Shown here: positions 26,834 through 35,486 of the stretch, one piece after another
How positions within the stretch are numbered: position 1 is the stretch's first letter
How the letters are laid out: each line of letters opens with the position of its first letter
Assembly: GCF_047795645.1 (NCBI RefSeq)
Contig: NZ_CP181045.1
Coordinates: 1,798,001-1,862,000 of the forward strand
DNA from: Salipaludibacillus sp047795645
Lineage (GTDB): Bacteria; Bacillota; Bacilli; Bacillales; Salisediminibacteriaceae
DNA length: 64,000 bases
Direction: 5' to 3'
Notes under the pieces: generated by a model
Seen by the model: the letters and a program-made list of their open reading frames with translations, nothing else
Databases searched by the model: none
What the model was told of the DNA's origin: nothing
Made by a program: the position numbers and the translations under genes

Positions 26834-28147
26834 TCACAATAAATCTGCTGCTAATTGAGCTAAACCTGACCGTTCCCCTTTTTCTAGTTTTATATGACCA
26901 GATTCTGATAAGTGCTTGAATCTCTCCGCTACATAAGTGAGTCCATTCGTATATTCATCCAAATATGGATGATCAATTTGTTTTGGATCTCCCATTAAAA
27001 CGATTTTACTACCTTCACCCACTCTTGTTAAAATCGTCTTCACTTCATGTTTCGTTAGATTTTGTGCTTCATCGATGATAATAAACTGATCTGGAATACT
27101 ACGCCCTCGGATATACGTAAGTGCTTCAACTTGGATTGACGACATACCTGCTAAGATTTGCTCCAATTCTCCACTTTTGTTCGTATTAAATAAATACTCG
27201 AGGTTATCATAGATCGGTTGCATCCAAGGTCGAAGTTTCTCGTCCTTTTCTCCTGGAAGATAACCAATATCCTTCCCCATTGGTACAACAGGTCGAGCGA
27301 CTAATAGTTTTTTATAGCGATTTAAATCTTCTGTTTGATATAGTCCCGCTGCCAGAGACAACAACGTCTTACCCGTTCCAGCTTTTCCAACTAGAGTAAC
27401 GAGGGGAATATCTTCTCGCGTCAACAATTCCAATGCCATCTTTTGTTGAACATTTCGTGGCTTGATCCCCCAAGTTGAGTCGTGGTTTTTTAAAAATAAT
27501 TGAAAGTGTGTTCCTTTAACATTCATGATAGCTAAAGCTGAACGCGTTCCATTCGCACTATCTTTGAAAATATAAAAGTGATTCGGATATTTATGATTAG
27601 TGTGAATCTCATTAATTGGAAGTTGTTTCTTCTCAAAAAGCTCATCCATTTTGGTTGGGTCGAGCCAACTTTCTTCATATCCTTGGTACATTCTATCAAA
27701 CTGTACTATTCGATCAGATAAAAAATCTTCTGAATGTAATCCTAAAGCGTCAGCCTTCACACGCAGAAGAGCATCTTTACTTACTAACACGACATCTTCA
27801 GAACGTTCTAAACTTATATTCAAAGCCACCGCTAGGATACGATTATCATTTGTAGATTCAAAATAATGCTTCTTCATCTGTTCAAACGAACGATGATTTA
27901 GTTCTACAATTAAATTCCCCCCGCTTTCTAACTTCACTCCTTCGTTTAATTTCCCTTGTCCTCTTAAATCATCAAGTAAACGGGCTACTTCCCTTGCATT
28001 TCTGCCAATCTCGTCCATATATCGTTTTTTTGAATCAACTTCTTCTAACACAACTGCTGGGATAATCACATCATTATCATCAAAAGAAAAAAGAGCCAAT
28101 GGGTCTTGTAGCAAAACATTTGTATCGAGAATGTAGGTTTTAGCCAA
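26834..28147 (-). CDS. ylaK: PIN-PhoH fusion ATPase (YlaK, PhoH2 type)
   Basis: A 437-residue protein joining an N-terminal PIN nuclease domain (about 1-140; TYILDTNVLLQDP with acidic metal ligands) to a C-terminal PhoH AAA-like ATPase (about 235-437; Walker A GKAGTGKT, Walker B IIIDEAQN). PhoH2 proteins have been reported as RNA helicase/ribonucleases. The TTG at 28147 follows GGGAGG with suitable spacing; the frame from 28162 would place the start inside that site. Convergent with ylaL. Order matches B. subtilis ylaK-ylaL. Confidence 0.92.
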   Translation of the reverse strand: MAKTYILDTNVLLQDPLALFSFDDNDVIIPAVVLEEVDSKKRYMDEIGRNAREVARLLDDLRGQGKLNEGVKLESGGNLIVELNHRSFEQMKKHYFESTNDNRILAVALNISLERSEDVVLVSKDALLRVKADALGLHSEDFLSDRIVQFDRMYQGYEESWLDPTKMDELFEKKQLPINEIHTNHKYPNHFYIFKDSANGTRSALAIMNVKGTHFQLFLKNHDSTWGIKPRNVQQKMALELLTREDIPLVTLVGKAGTGKTLLSLAAGLYQTEDLNRYKKLLVARPVVPMGKDIGYLPGEKDEKLRPWMQPIYDNLEYLFNTNKSGELEQILAGMSSIQVEALTYIRGRSIPDQFIIIDEAQNLTKHEVKTILTRVGEGSKIVLMGDPKQIDHPYLDEYTNGLTYVAERFKHLSESGHIKLEKGERSGLAQLAADLL

Positions 28148-28330
28148 GTGATTCCCTCCCAATAATGAATATATTCCAACTACAACATGAGCATGATTAC
28201 ATTCTATTCAAATAAGTATATTCCTGATCACCTTTGCAAAGACTATTTGTTCATTTACATTCATCAACTTGACTAGATCCTCTGTATAATATTAAAAAAT
28301 TTTGCTTTCCTTCGCTTCCCAACAGTTCAA

Positions 28331-28370
28331 TAAAAAAACAATGCCGACATGAAATAATCATGCGGCATTG
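28331..28370 (-). terminator. Terminator after the PNPOx-fold gene
   Basis: On the minus strand AATGCCGCATGA pairs imperfectly with TCATGTCGGCATT, then G and a run of seven T residues. It is a few bases after the stop codon at 28376. Confidence 0.8.
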
Positions 28371-28375
28371 TACTG

Positions 28376-28828
28376 TTATTTTTTCATTGCAGTCATAACT
28401 TGGTTATCTAATTTCTCAGCGGCTTCTTTATCGTACGTCTTTTCATATTTAGGTTCCTGTGTAATTCTAGCCCCATAAAACATCACATCGCGAACTTCTT
28501 TCACTGATATTTCAATCAATGCTAACTTAAGCGGGACATTCTCGAGTTTTTCTTCGAGCACTTTTGCTTCTCCGACGATTGCATACGTCGATCCAGCGCC
28601 AATTACAGTTAAAGTGACTAGTGGTTGTTTTTTTAAATTCTCAACAATACGCGAGCGATTATCTACAGAAAACCTTACGTGTGCATTATCTGTTGCAAAT
28701 ACCCAAGAAATTGCATTTACATTCGTTCCACCTGTTTCATGATCCACTGTTGCGATTGATACATAGCGTTCTTCTCTAAGTAGTGGTAGGAGTTCTTCTG
28801 TTAATACTGTTTCAACTTGATTAGCCAT
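28376..28828 (-). CDS. Pyridoxamine 5'-phosphate oxidase-fold protein
   Basis: A 150-residue split-barrel flavin-binding-type protein: LLREERYVSIATVDHETGGTNVNAISWVFA is typical of the N-terminal strand-loop of the PNPOx-like family, followed by VRFSVDNRSRIVENLKKQP. Substrate and cofactor (FMN or F420-like/heme) cannot be read from sequence. ATG at 28828 follows AAGGAGGCGTATG; the longer upstream frame is AT-rich and lacks a site. Located between ylaK and ylaI. I do not assign a gene symbol. Confidence 0.8.
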   Translation of the reverse strand: MANQVETVLTEELLPLLREERYVSIATVDHETGGTNVNAISWVFATDNAHVRFSVDNRSRIVENLKKQPLVTLTVIGAGSTYAIVGEAKVLEEKLENVPLKLALIEISVKEVRDVMFYGARITQEPKYEKTYDKEAAEKLDNQVMTAMKK

Positions 28829-29110
28829 AATTACATACGCCTCCTTATTCTTTCTTACTACTATACTATACCTATATTTCCTGAATCTTAAAACCATTCT
28901 AACAAAAATCATTGAAAAGATCCTGTATCGTCTTATTTTAGTAAAAAACAAACGAAAGTAGAATACCTAAGTCGTTATATGTAAACTTCTCCTTAAAATT
29001 GTCGGTTTACTCATGTTATACTAAGAAAAGTATAAGGTAACTGCTTCTCTACAAAAACAATTAAAAGTATAAATATGAAATATGAACCTATAATATTGAA
29101 GAGGTGTGCC

Positions 29111-29314
29111 ATGAGAGTAAAATGTGTCATTTGTGACGTTGTAGAATCAATTAATAACCATATACCACTAGCGAAAAAACTTCGTAATCGCCCAATCCAT
29201 ACGTATATGTGTCAAACATGCCATGACAGAATTGAAGAAAGAACCATTGAAAGGAAAAAGACTGGAAACTTTGCAGAGCATACTCCTAAGGAAGAAACTG
29301 ACGACTATATTTAA
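29111..29314 (+). CDS. ylaI: YlaI (DUF2197), two-CxxC small protein
   Basis: A 67-residue protein with two Cys pairs, VKCVICD (residues 4-7) and MCQTCHD (about residues 35-40), spaced as in a zinc ribbon of the DUF2197/YlaI family. The ATG at 29111 follows GAGGTG; an in-frame ATG 36 bases upstream has no site. Function unknown; zinc binding is inferred from the cysteines. Convergent with ylaH. Confidence 0.85.
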   Translation: MRVKCVICDVVESINNHIPLAKKLRNRPIHTYMCQTCHDRIEERTIERKKTGNFAEHTPKEETDDYI

Positions 29315-29367
29315 TTTATCATTTGGGGATATAAAGAGGTCGCATGATTAAAATGAGAGCTATTATT

Positions 29368-29427
29368 AGAAATTTGGCTTGTCTTATACTTTAATCCTTT
29401 AGCGAAGTTAAACATTCTTAATGTATA
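29368..29427 (+). repeat. Dispersed repeat, copy D (5' hairpin deleted)
   Basis: Starts TTAGAAATTTGGCTTGTC and jumps straight to TTATACTTTAA, so the inner part of the 5' hairpin (about 35 bases) is missing while the 3' module is intact. It lies between convergent ylaI and ylaH, next to the ylaH terminator. Confidence 0.8.
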
Positions 29428-29468
29428 AAAATAATGCACCTACATGCAAATAATCATGTAGGTGCATT
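29428..29468 (-). terminator. Terminator after ylaH
   Basis: AATGCACCTACATG pairs with CATGTAGGTGCATT around an eight-base loop, followed on the minus strand by ATTTTTATA. Confidence 0.85.
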
Positions 29469-29474
29469 AAACTC

Positions 29475-29831
29475 TTAGTTACTCTTTTCACTCGCTTCTT
29501 CTTGCTTATGGCGTCTTAGTTGGAATTTATACATCCCCAAAACCAGAGCAGCAATTCCTAATGACTCAATAACGGGTAGCGTTAATGCAAATAACGTGAT
29601 AAACATATTACCAAAGAACATCACCGCATAAATCACTACATTCTTTAATAGAGGTAATTTTCTAGCAAAACCAAGATTAAATACTACGATACTTAATGCA
29701 TTAATAATAATATACATTATCCAGAAAACCATCACAAAATTGCTAGGATCTGCTGCTCCAAGCCATTCTGCAATCGGGGCCAGATTAGGTGATGGTGTTC
29801 CAGTATTGGCTGCAATCATCATATTCTTCAC
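29475..29831 (-). CDS. ylaH: YlaH-like membrane protein
   Basis: A 118-residue membrane protein with three hydrophobic segments (about 32-55, 64-85, 86-105) and a charged C-terminal tail, matching YlaH-like proteins of bacilli. The FGNMFITLFALTLPVIE region is characteristic. Function unknown. The start follows AGGAGTGAAGAAT. In B. subtilis typA (ylaG) separates ylaH from ylaF; no typA is present between 29832 and 30089. Confidence 0.85.
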   Translation of the reverse strand: MKNMMIAANTGTPSPNLAPIAEWLGAADPSNFVMVFWIMYIIINALSIVVFNLGFARKLPLLKNVVIYAVMFFGNMFITLFALTLPVIESLGIAALVLGMYKFQLRRHKQEEASEKSN

Positions 29832-30089
29832 TCCTAAATATTTGCGAGATAAAATTGGTTACATTTTCATACTATCAATAAGTACAGAGTTACCTCAATT
29901 AGTGAGATAAACTCATCATGCGAACCTTTCTCTTTCTGATACGAACCACATTTTTCTTAGCTCAATAAAGCTAGGCATAACGTTTAGATTATAGCACATG
30001 ATGAGGTATATGTTAAAATTGAAAGAATAATTAGGTTCATTTTCTGTTTCATTTCCGTTACACTAATTATATAGAAAGGATGATTAACA

Positions 30090-30269
30090 ATGAAATCATT
30101 TGATTTAACACTTTTTATCTTTGCAATGTTAGGTACGATTGGAATGATCGGTATCGGAATTTCATTTGCACAAACAAGCCTTTTAATGTTTTTAGGGTTT
30201 CTTATATTAAGTCTTGGCTCTGTCGCTGCTGGATTTAAACGAAAAAAGTATAAACAAGCTACAAATTAA
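30090..30269 (+). CDS. ylaF: YlaF-like small membrane protein (DUF5325)
   Basis: A 59-residue protein below the usual ORF-calling length: MKSFDLTLFIFAMLGTIGMI starts it, two hydrophobic helices (about 5-24 and 30-48) follow, and it ends with a basic tail GFKRKKYKQ. AGAAAGGATG lies seven bases before the ATG and a strong terminator lies 90 bases after the stop. Size, topology and position fit YlaF/DUF5325 of bacilli. Function unknown. Confidence 0.75.
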   Translation: MKSFDLTLFIFAMLGTIGMIGIGISFAQTSLLMFLGFLILSLGSVAAGFKRKKYKQATN

Positions 30270-30359
30270 AAAAAGTTCGCCAAAACTAAACACATTCCGT
30301 TTCCTATCGCAAAACCTTCCTTTGCGACAGAAAATAGGCACAAAAATGTTTAACTAATT

Positions 30360-30382
30360 GCACCGTAAATGCGGTGCTTTTT
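30360..30382 (+). terminator. Terminator after ylaF
   Basis: GCACCG pairs with CGGTGC around a short loop, followed by TTTTTG. Confidence 0.85.
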
Positions 30383-30709
30383 GTAATTTATAAAGACCTT
30401 AGATTATTCATAAAAATAGTTTTAAAATGATCTATCAGTTTTGGCATATTCGGACCGTTTTCTCAATTTCAACCTTCTAACGGTCCAACTCCTTCTCACT
30501 TAGTGCTTTACGAAAAATCAGGAAAGACATTAATTCTAGATTGTTGTTTTATTTAGAATAGGAGGACTCGAACCCGCTACATGCGGACACTCTCACAACT
30601 CATCGCTTCCCCCACCTCGTTCCCGAAAAATATAAATATACAATAGCTATTTTTTATCAATTTATTATACAGGTTACATCTCAAATTAACTTAAATTGTT
30701 TCTAAAACA
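30383..30709. other. Gene-free stretch with a tRNA-like T-arm fragment
   Basis: No coding frame is convincing. On the minus strand at about 30561-30590 the sequence contains CCGC-ATGTA-GCGG followed by GGTTCGAGTCCTCC, which looks like a tRNA T-arm and acceptor start, but stems do not close, no full cloverleaf can be drawn and there is no CCA. It may be a decayed tRNA or tRNA-end relic. The rest is AT-rich with no signal I can support. Confidence 0.3.
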
Positions 30710-30752
30710 CTAAAAAATGTCTAACAAATTAACGTACAATTTGATAGACATT
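30710..30752 (-). terminator. Terminator downstream of suhB
   Basis: A 15-bp near-perfect stem (AATGTCTA with TAGACATT at the ends) is followed on the minus strand by T6. It is about 175 bases after the suhB stop codon. Confidence 0.7.
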
Positions 30753-30926
30753 CACAAGATACATACTTAATATTAGTCAAAGCTAGGAGTTACTGAATAA
30801 ATAAAATTATTTATTGCTAAGAGACTTCCATTTCTTTTACAGAAGTTACAACCTGAAAAAAGAACCAAAACCGTTGCAAATTCTTCAAGTGAAAAGATGT
30901 TGGACATTTTTCTGGATTAAAAACTT

Positions 30927-31721
30927 CTATTTCTTGCGAGCAATTTCCAAAATTTCATCATAGATCCATGGATTAGCAGCAAGCAACGTATCTTTTTCTA
31001 GAAACGTTAATTCCTCCCCTGTATAATTAGTCGCTTTTCCACCAACTTCTTGAAGCAACGCATAGCCTCCTGCAATATCCCATGGAGCCAAATTAAAGCT
31101 TATGTAGGCATCTAAGCGACCACAAGCAACATATGCCATCTCCAATGCAGCAACTGCGTATGAGCGAATTCCTCGTGATGATTCAACTAATTCCTCTAAT
31201 CCTCTTTCCTTAAGGAGCCAACCTGCATTGAAACTCAGCAACGCTTCATTTAAAGAATTTTTCGTTAATGCAGGCAACTTTTCGCCATTAAGCATCGCCC
31301 CTTGACCTTTTAGTGACGAAAACAACTCATCACCCATCACATCATAGACCAACCCAATGATAGGTTCACCATCATGAAAAATTCCGATGGAGATAGCAAA
31401 ATTACTTTTTTGGTGAACAAAATTAACCGTTCCATCTATCGGATCTAATATCCACACGGTTCCTTCTAAGTCCTTAATTTGTTCAAATGACCCTTCCTCT
31501 CCCATTAATCGATGATCGGGGAATTTATCCGTAATTTTATCAAGAAAAAATTTCTCAACATTTTGGTCTACGTCTGTAACTAAATCGTGTTGATGAGCTT
31601 TCGTTGTAATAGACAATGTACCTTTCATTTTCTCTTTTATGTATTGACTAGCTTCGCGAATCCACAACTCTGCTTGTTTTTTCACATCTTCAAAACTTCT
31701 ATTTTCACGTTCATTTATCAT
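30927..31721 (-). CDS. suhB: Inositol monophosphatase family protein (SuhB/YktC)
   Basis: A 264-residue Mg2+-dependent phosphatase. Metal and catalytic motifs are visible: GEEGSFEQ (motif with two Glu), WILDPIDGTVNFVH (Asp-Ile-Asp-Gly-Thr) and WDIAGGYALLQEVGG near the C-terminus. It hydrolyses myo-inositol-1-phosphate or related phosphates; the physiological substrate in bacilli is uncertain. GAGATGGAACA precedes the ATG. Equivalent to B. subtilis yktC by order next to yktB and the ykzI-type gene. Confidence 0.93.
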   Translation of the reverse strand: MINERENRSFEDVKKQAELWIREASQYIKEKMKGTLSITTKAHQHDLVTDVDQNVEKFFLDKITDKFPDHRLMGEEGSFEQIKDLEGTVWILDPIDGTVNFVHQKSNFAISIGIFHDGEPIIGLVYDVMGDELFSSLKGQGAMLNGEKLPALTKNSLNEALLSFNAGWLLKERGLEELVESSRGIRSYAVAALEMAYVACGRLDAYISFNLAPWDIAGGYALLQEVGGKATNYTGEELTFLEKDTLLAANPWIYDEILEIARKK

Positions 31722-31950
31722 TGTTCCATCTCCTCATCAAGCAAGTAATATTGCTATAGGTATATCATAATCATATCACACCTGCAAATATTTTCTTTCA
31801 TTTGGTTACTCTGAAACAATAAGATACCGTTCTAGACTGGTAAGAGGATTGGGAGAAGCAAAAAGTTGGATACTTTTGCTTTGTTATTCTCTATGTCTAA
31901 GCTACTTTTTTACGATTTTACGTTAAATTATCTCTATCCAGAAAATAGCC

Positions 31951-31980
31951 AAAAAAATGAACCTTTATAAAAAGGTTCAC
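31951..31980 (-). terminator. Terminator after the YkzI-type gene
   Basis: TGAACCTTT pairs with AAAGGTTCA and is followed on the minus strand by T7; it directly follows the stop codon. Confidence 0.85.
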
Positions 31981-31981
31981 T

Positions 31982-32176
31982 TCATAATAAGGCTTCTAAA
32001 CGAAGCCATTCACTTCGTAATGTATCTAGTCTCGTTTTGCAATTAATAATCTGATCTTGTTCATTGGCTTGAATCGCATCGAATAGCGTTTGAAGTTCAT
32101 AGTCAATCTCCAGTTTCAAGACTGGGATACGTTTCTCTCCATCTCTTCTTTTTAATGTTTGAATGACCTTCTCCAT
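31982..32176 (-). CDS. ykzI: Small conserved protein in the YkzI position
   Basis: A 64-residue charged helical protein, MEKVIQTLKRRDGEKR at the N-terminus and ending RSEWLRLEALL. The ATG at 32176 follows AGAGGGGTG; the longer frame to 32242 is unlikely. It lies between yktC/suhB and yktB, where B. subtilis has the small gene ykzI; I use the symbol on position and size, not on sequence recall. No functional motif is seen. Confidence 0.65.
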   Translation of the reverse strand: MEKVIQTLKRRDGEKRIPVLKLEIDYELQTLFDAIQANEQDQIINCKTRLDTLRSEWLRLEALL

Positions 32177-32551
32177 AAATCGCACCCCTCTTCTTACGAG
32201 TATCTGTTTTATAAAACAGACCAATAAACTTTTTAGAAACAAATTTAATAGTTAACACTACATTATGATATTTATCGGAATTTTGCAACTATTTATTCTC
32301 GTTAATTTACTATTCCACTATTCTCACGAATTAAAACCTAATTGAGAAAACTAATTCTAATTCCTTTTTAAATACGGTTCGATTTGATAAAATAGTAAAG
32401 GAGAAGACAAGAAGAGTGCATTGAGTATTAATTTTTCAGGATTCACTAAAAAGAAATGTTATCCTTAAAGATAACAATTCGACGAAAATAATATCACACA
32501 GATGAATCACAGATTTTTATTGCGAACTACCAATACAAACGGGGGGATTAT

Positions 32552-33169
32552 ATGAACTTCAACGGCTTTAATAAAAATGATTTTGACACTTTCAAACTAG
32601 AAGAATTACAAGATAGAATGGAGGCTATCCAAGAACGAATTCAACCAAAGTTTCAAGCAATCTCTGACGACGTAAAGGACGAACTTTCTTTGATCCTTGG
32701 ACAAGATATGTTTTTACATATTGCAAGACATGCTAGACGCAAAGTGAATCCACCTTCGGATACTTGGTCTGCTTATTGTCACAACAAACGAGGGTATAAA
32801 CAACACCCTCATTTTCAAGTCGGATTATTCGACGATCACGTTTTCATATGGTTGGCATTTATTTATGAATTGCCACATAAAACAGAAATTGCACAACGTT
32901 TCATGGAAGAAAAAGATACCATCATAGAAACGATTCCAAATGATTTTGTCATTTCGCTCGACCATATGAAAAAATTCGCAGAACCTCTGGAAACAATTGA
33001 CCTTGATCATGCGCTGACACGCTTTCGCGATATTAAGAAAGGGGAATTTTTAATTGGACGTCAAATCGAAGCAACCGACCCCATCCTGAAAGATGGTGAC
33101 AAGTTTATTAACCTTGTCCACGACACATTCAAAACATTGACACCTTTATATAAACTTTCAATGCGATGA
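32552..33169 (+). CDS. yktB: YktB (DUF1054, UPF0637)
   Basis: A 205-residue soluble protein of the DUF1054 family, recognised by FNGFNKNDFDTFKLE at the N-terminus, the HARRKVNPPSDTW region (about residues 58-70) and YKQHPHFQVGLFDDHVFIW. No enzymatic role is established. ACGGGGGGATTAT precedes the ATG. The 309-base upstream gap (32243-32551) is AT-rich with no further feature I can defend. Convergent with yktA across a repeat copy and terminator. Confidence 0.92.
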   Translation: MNFNGFNKNDFDTFKLEELQDRMEAIQERIQPKFQAISDDVKDELSLILGQDMFLHIARHARRKVNPPSDTWSAYCHNKRGYKQHPHFQVGLFDDHVFIWLAFIYELPHKTEIAQRFMEEKDTIIETIPNDFVISLDHMKKFAEPLETIDLDHALTRFRDIKKGEFLIGRQIEATDPILKDGDKFINLVHDTFKTLTPLYKLSMR

Positions 33170-33206
33170 TGAATATATCATCTTCAATTTCCATCATACA
33201 TTTTAT

Positions 33207-33300
33207 TAGAAAAACTTGGCTTGTCGCCAAATCCTTCATGGCGAAAGCCTTAGTTTATCTTATATTTTAATCCTTTAGCAAAGTTAAACTTCTTAAAGTG
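33207..33300 (+). repeat. Dispersed two-hairpin repeat, copy E
   Basis: A full copy starting TTAGAAAAACTTGGCTTG. Here the 5' stem GGCTT-TCGCC / GGCGA-AAGCC is perfect apart from one bulge. Located between the convergent yktB and yktA transcripts and directly beside their terminator. Confidence 0.88.
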
Positions 33301-33340
33301 CAAAAAACGACTAAATCCATTGTGATTTAATCGTTTTTTG
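33301..33340. terminator. Bidirectional terminator between yktB and the yktA transcript
   Basis: AAAAAACGA and TAAATC arms pair with GATTTA and TCGTTTTTT around a short loop; T runs on both strands. It starts two bases after the stop of the 46-codon ORF. Confidence 0.88.
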
Positions 33341-33342
33341 CT

Positions 33343-33483
33343 TTATAAATTAGCGTAAATATCAAAATTATTCAGTAAATCCACATCAATATCTTCACTC
33401 GTTTGGATCGACTTTTGACCGTATTCTTTATGATTCCAAAAAGGAGTAGCTCTCCTTTTATAAGTAGTAGTTAATCCGCTCAC
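33343..33483 (-). CDS. Candidate 46-residue microprotein downstream of yktA
   Basis: A short frame starts at GTG one base after the yktA stop codon and ends three bases before the terminator hairpin, filling the space exactly. The product begins VSGLTTTYKRRATPFWNHKE and ends DIDVDLLNNFDIYANL: a basic, aromatic N-terminal half and an acidic C-terminal half, with no membrane segment. There is no strong ribosome binding site, so coupling to yktA termination would be needed. I do not recognise a family. The composition and exact fit to the transcript end favour coding. Confidence 0.5.
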   Translation of the reverse strand: MSGLTTTYKRRATPFWNHKEYGQKSIQTSEDIDVDLLNNFDIYANL

Positions 33484-33484
33484 T

Positions 33485-33760
33485 TTAGATCTTTATTACC
33501 GTTCCTTCAGAGGAGTCTTTCGCTTTCTTGACCACATGATATGGAGACTGTTCTGTTTGTTTCTGATACTCTTTAAAATGTTGCTTCTCCTCTGATTTTG
33601 ACGGGACCACCTTTTTAAATCTTTGATAAAGCCCCATTATTTTTTCTCGTTTAAGCCCCTTACTATAGCATTCGTCAATTGCTTCATAAAAATGAACAAC
33701 ATCTACAATTTCGTCTTTTTCCCAATCCATTGATAAGGGTATATTCACTTCATTTTTCAT
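33485..33760 (-). CDS. yktA: YktA (UPF0223)
   Basis: A 91-residue soluble protein of the UPF0223 family, with SMDWEKDEIVDVVHFYEAIDE (residues about 9-29) and LYQRFKKVVPSKSEEKQ. Function unknown. TAGGAGGATATC lies six to eight bases before the ATG at 33760; the TTG at 33781 would overlap this site. Divergent from speA, as in B. subtilis. Confidence 0.92.
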   Translation of the reverse strand: MKNEVNIPLSMDWEKDEIVDVVHFYEAIDECYSKGLKREKIMGLYQRFKKVVPSKSEEKQHFKEYQKQTEQSPYHVVKKAKDSSEGTVIKI

Positions 33761-33887
33761 GGCACGATATCCTCCTAACAAAATATTCTTTCCTTGATCG
33801 TCCCTTTCTGTTATACTACATTTTGTTTATTATGTGAAATAACAAGAAATAACGAAAAGTTACAATTTATTAATTGAGGTGAAAACT

Positions 33888-35375
33888 TTGTCATTTAAAG
33901 ACCGTCAAATAAAAACGCCACTGTTTAGTGGTCTCTTAGAACATACTCAATCATCACCTGTCCAGTTTCATATACCTGGACACAAACATGGAGAAGGAAT
34001 GGACCCAGAATTCAAAAAATTTATTGGACCGAATGCTTTGTCCATTGACTTAATTAATATTACACCACTAGATGACTTACATCACCCACATGGTATTATT
34101 AAAGAAGCCCAAGATTTAGCAGCTGAAGCTTTCGGAGCTGATCACACCTTCTTTTCAGTTCAAGGAACTAGCGGTGCGATCATGACAATGATTATGTCTG
34201 TTTGTGGACCCGGTGAAAAAATTCTCATCCCTCGAAACGTACACAAATCAATTATGGCTGCGATTATTTTTTCAGGAGCAACGCCAATTTTTCTTCATCC
34301 TGAGTTAGATGAAGAATTAGGGATCTCTCATGGTATCACTATCGAGTCTGTAAAAAGAGCTCTACAGGCTCACTCGGATGCAAAAGGCCTCCTGGTTATA
34401 AACCCCACCTACTTTGGAATTTCAGCTAATTTAGAAGAAATTGTCCGTCTTTCTCACTCATTTTACATACCTGTGCTTGTAGATGAAGCTCATGGCGTAC
34501 ATATTCACTTTAATGAGAATCTACCTGTCTCAGCGATGCAAGCTGGCGCTGATATGGCTGCAACGAGTGTTCACAAGTTAGGGGGATCACTAACACAAAG
34601 TTCTGTATTAAATTTACAAGGTGATCGAGTCTCTTATTTAAGGGTGCAAAGTACGATTAGTATGCTAACTACAACATCAACATCATATATTTTATTGGCT
34701 TCACTTGACACAGCACGTCGTTATTTAGCTATGGATGGCCACAATGAACTCGATAAGGTTATTCAACTATCTGAAGTAGTGAGAGAGAATATAAATACCA
34801 TTCCTGGCATCTCTTGCCCTGGAAAAGAAATATTAAACGAAAGAGCTATTTATGATATGGATCCAACTAAACTAATTATCTCAATTAAAGATTTAAATAT
34901 TTCTGGATACGAAGTTGAAAAGTGGCTACGAAAAAAAGCAAACATTGAAGTAGAACTATCAGATTTATATAATATTCTCTGTATTGTTACAATGGGCGAC
35001 TCACAGAAAACGATGAATCAATTACTTCATGCTCTAAGAGAGTTATCTAACGAGTTTTATCAAGAAGGGCAGGATAAACTTTCTCCCATTAAAGTACAAG
35101 TACCTAACATTCCAATTTTATCTCTATCTCCTCGGGATGCATTTTATGCAGAAACTGAATTAATTAAACTTAGTAAATCGGCAGGCAGAATCAGTGCTGA
35201 ATTCATTATGATCTATCCACCAGGAATCCCTATTTTTATTCCAGGAGAAATTATTGAACAAGATAACTTGGATTATATTTATACAAACATGGAAGCAGGT
35301 TTACCCGTTCAAGGACCTGAGGATCCGACGTTAACTCATATCCGAGTCATTCGCGAAAGAAAAGCAATTATTTAA
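33888..35375 (+). CDS. speA: Arginine decarboxylase-type PLP enzyme (SpeA, Orn/Lys/Arg decarboxylase family)
   Basis: A 495-residue fold-type I PLP enzyme. The N-terminal large domain carries FHIPGHKHG, FFSVQGTSGA and the cofactor Lys in SVHKLGGSLTQSS; the C-terminal domain ends with YPPGIPIFIPGE. In B. subtilis SpeA converts arginine to agmatine for polyamine synthesis, and the gene sits beside yktA as here; lysine specificity is an alternative. TTG at 33888 is preferred over GTG at 33879 because GAGGTGA lies five bases before it. Confidence 0.9.
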   Translation: MSFKDRQIKTPLFSGLLEHTQSSPVQFHIPGHKHGEGMDPEFKKFIGPNALSIDLINITPLDDLHHPHGIIKEAQDLAAEAFGADHTFFSVQGTSGAIMTMIMSVCGPGEKILIPRNVHKSIMAAIIFSGATPIFLHPELDEELGISHGITIESVKRALQAHSDAKGLLVINPTYFGISANLEEIVRLSHSFYIPVLVDEAHGVHIHFNENLPVSAMQAGADMAATSVHKLGGSLTQSSVLNLQGDRVSYLRVQSTISMLTTTSTSYILLASLDTARRYLAMDGHNELDKVIQLSEVVRENINTIPGISCPGKEILNERAIYDMDPTKLIISIKDLNISGYEVEKWLRKKANIEVELSDLYNILCIVTMGDSQKTMNQLLHALRELSNEFYQEGQDKLSPIKVQVPNIPILSLSPRDAFYAETELIKLSKSAGRISAEFIMIYPPGIPIFIPGEIIEQDNLDYIYTNMEAGLPVQGPEDPTLTHIRVIRERKAII

Positions 35376-35448
35376 TTTCTAACAGAAATGTCACTTTTTT
35401 GATACCATCAATAAATAAAACGACACTGTATTCACTTACCCAACATCG

Positions 35449-35483
35449 AAAAAAGCGGTCAGCTAGCTGATCGCTTTTTTTTT
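35449..35483. terminator. Bidirectional terminator between speA and the DUF3055 gene
   Basis: AAAAAAGCG and TCAGCT pair with AGCTGA and CGCTTTTTT; long A and T runs flank the stem. Confidence 0.9.
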
Positions 35484-35486
35484 GAT

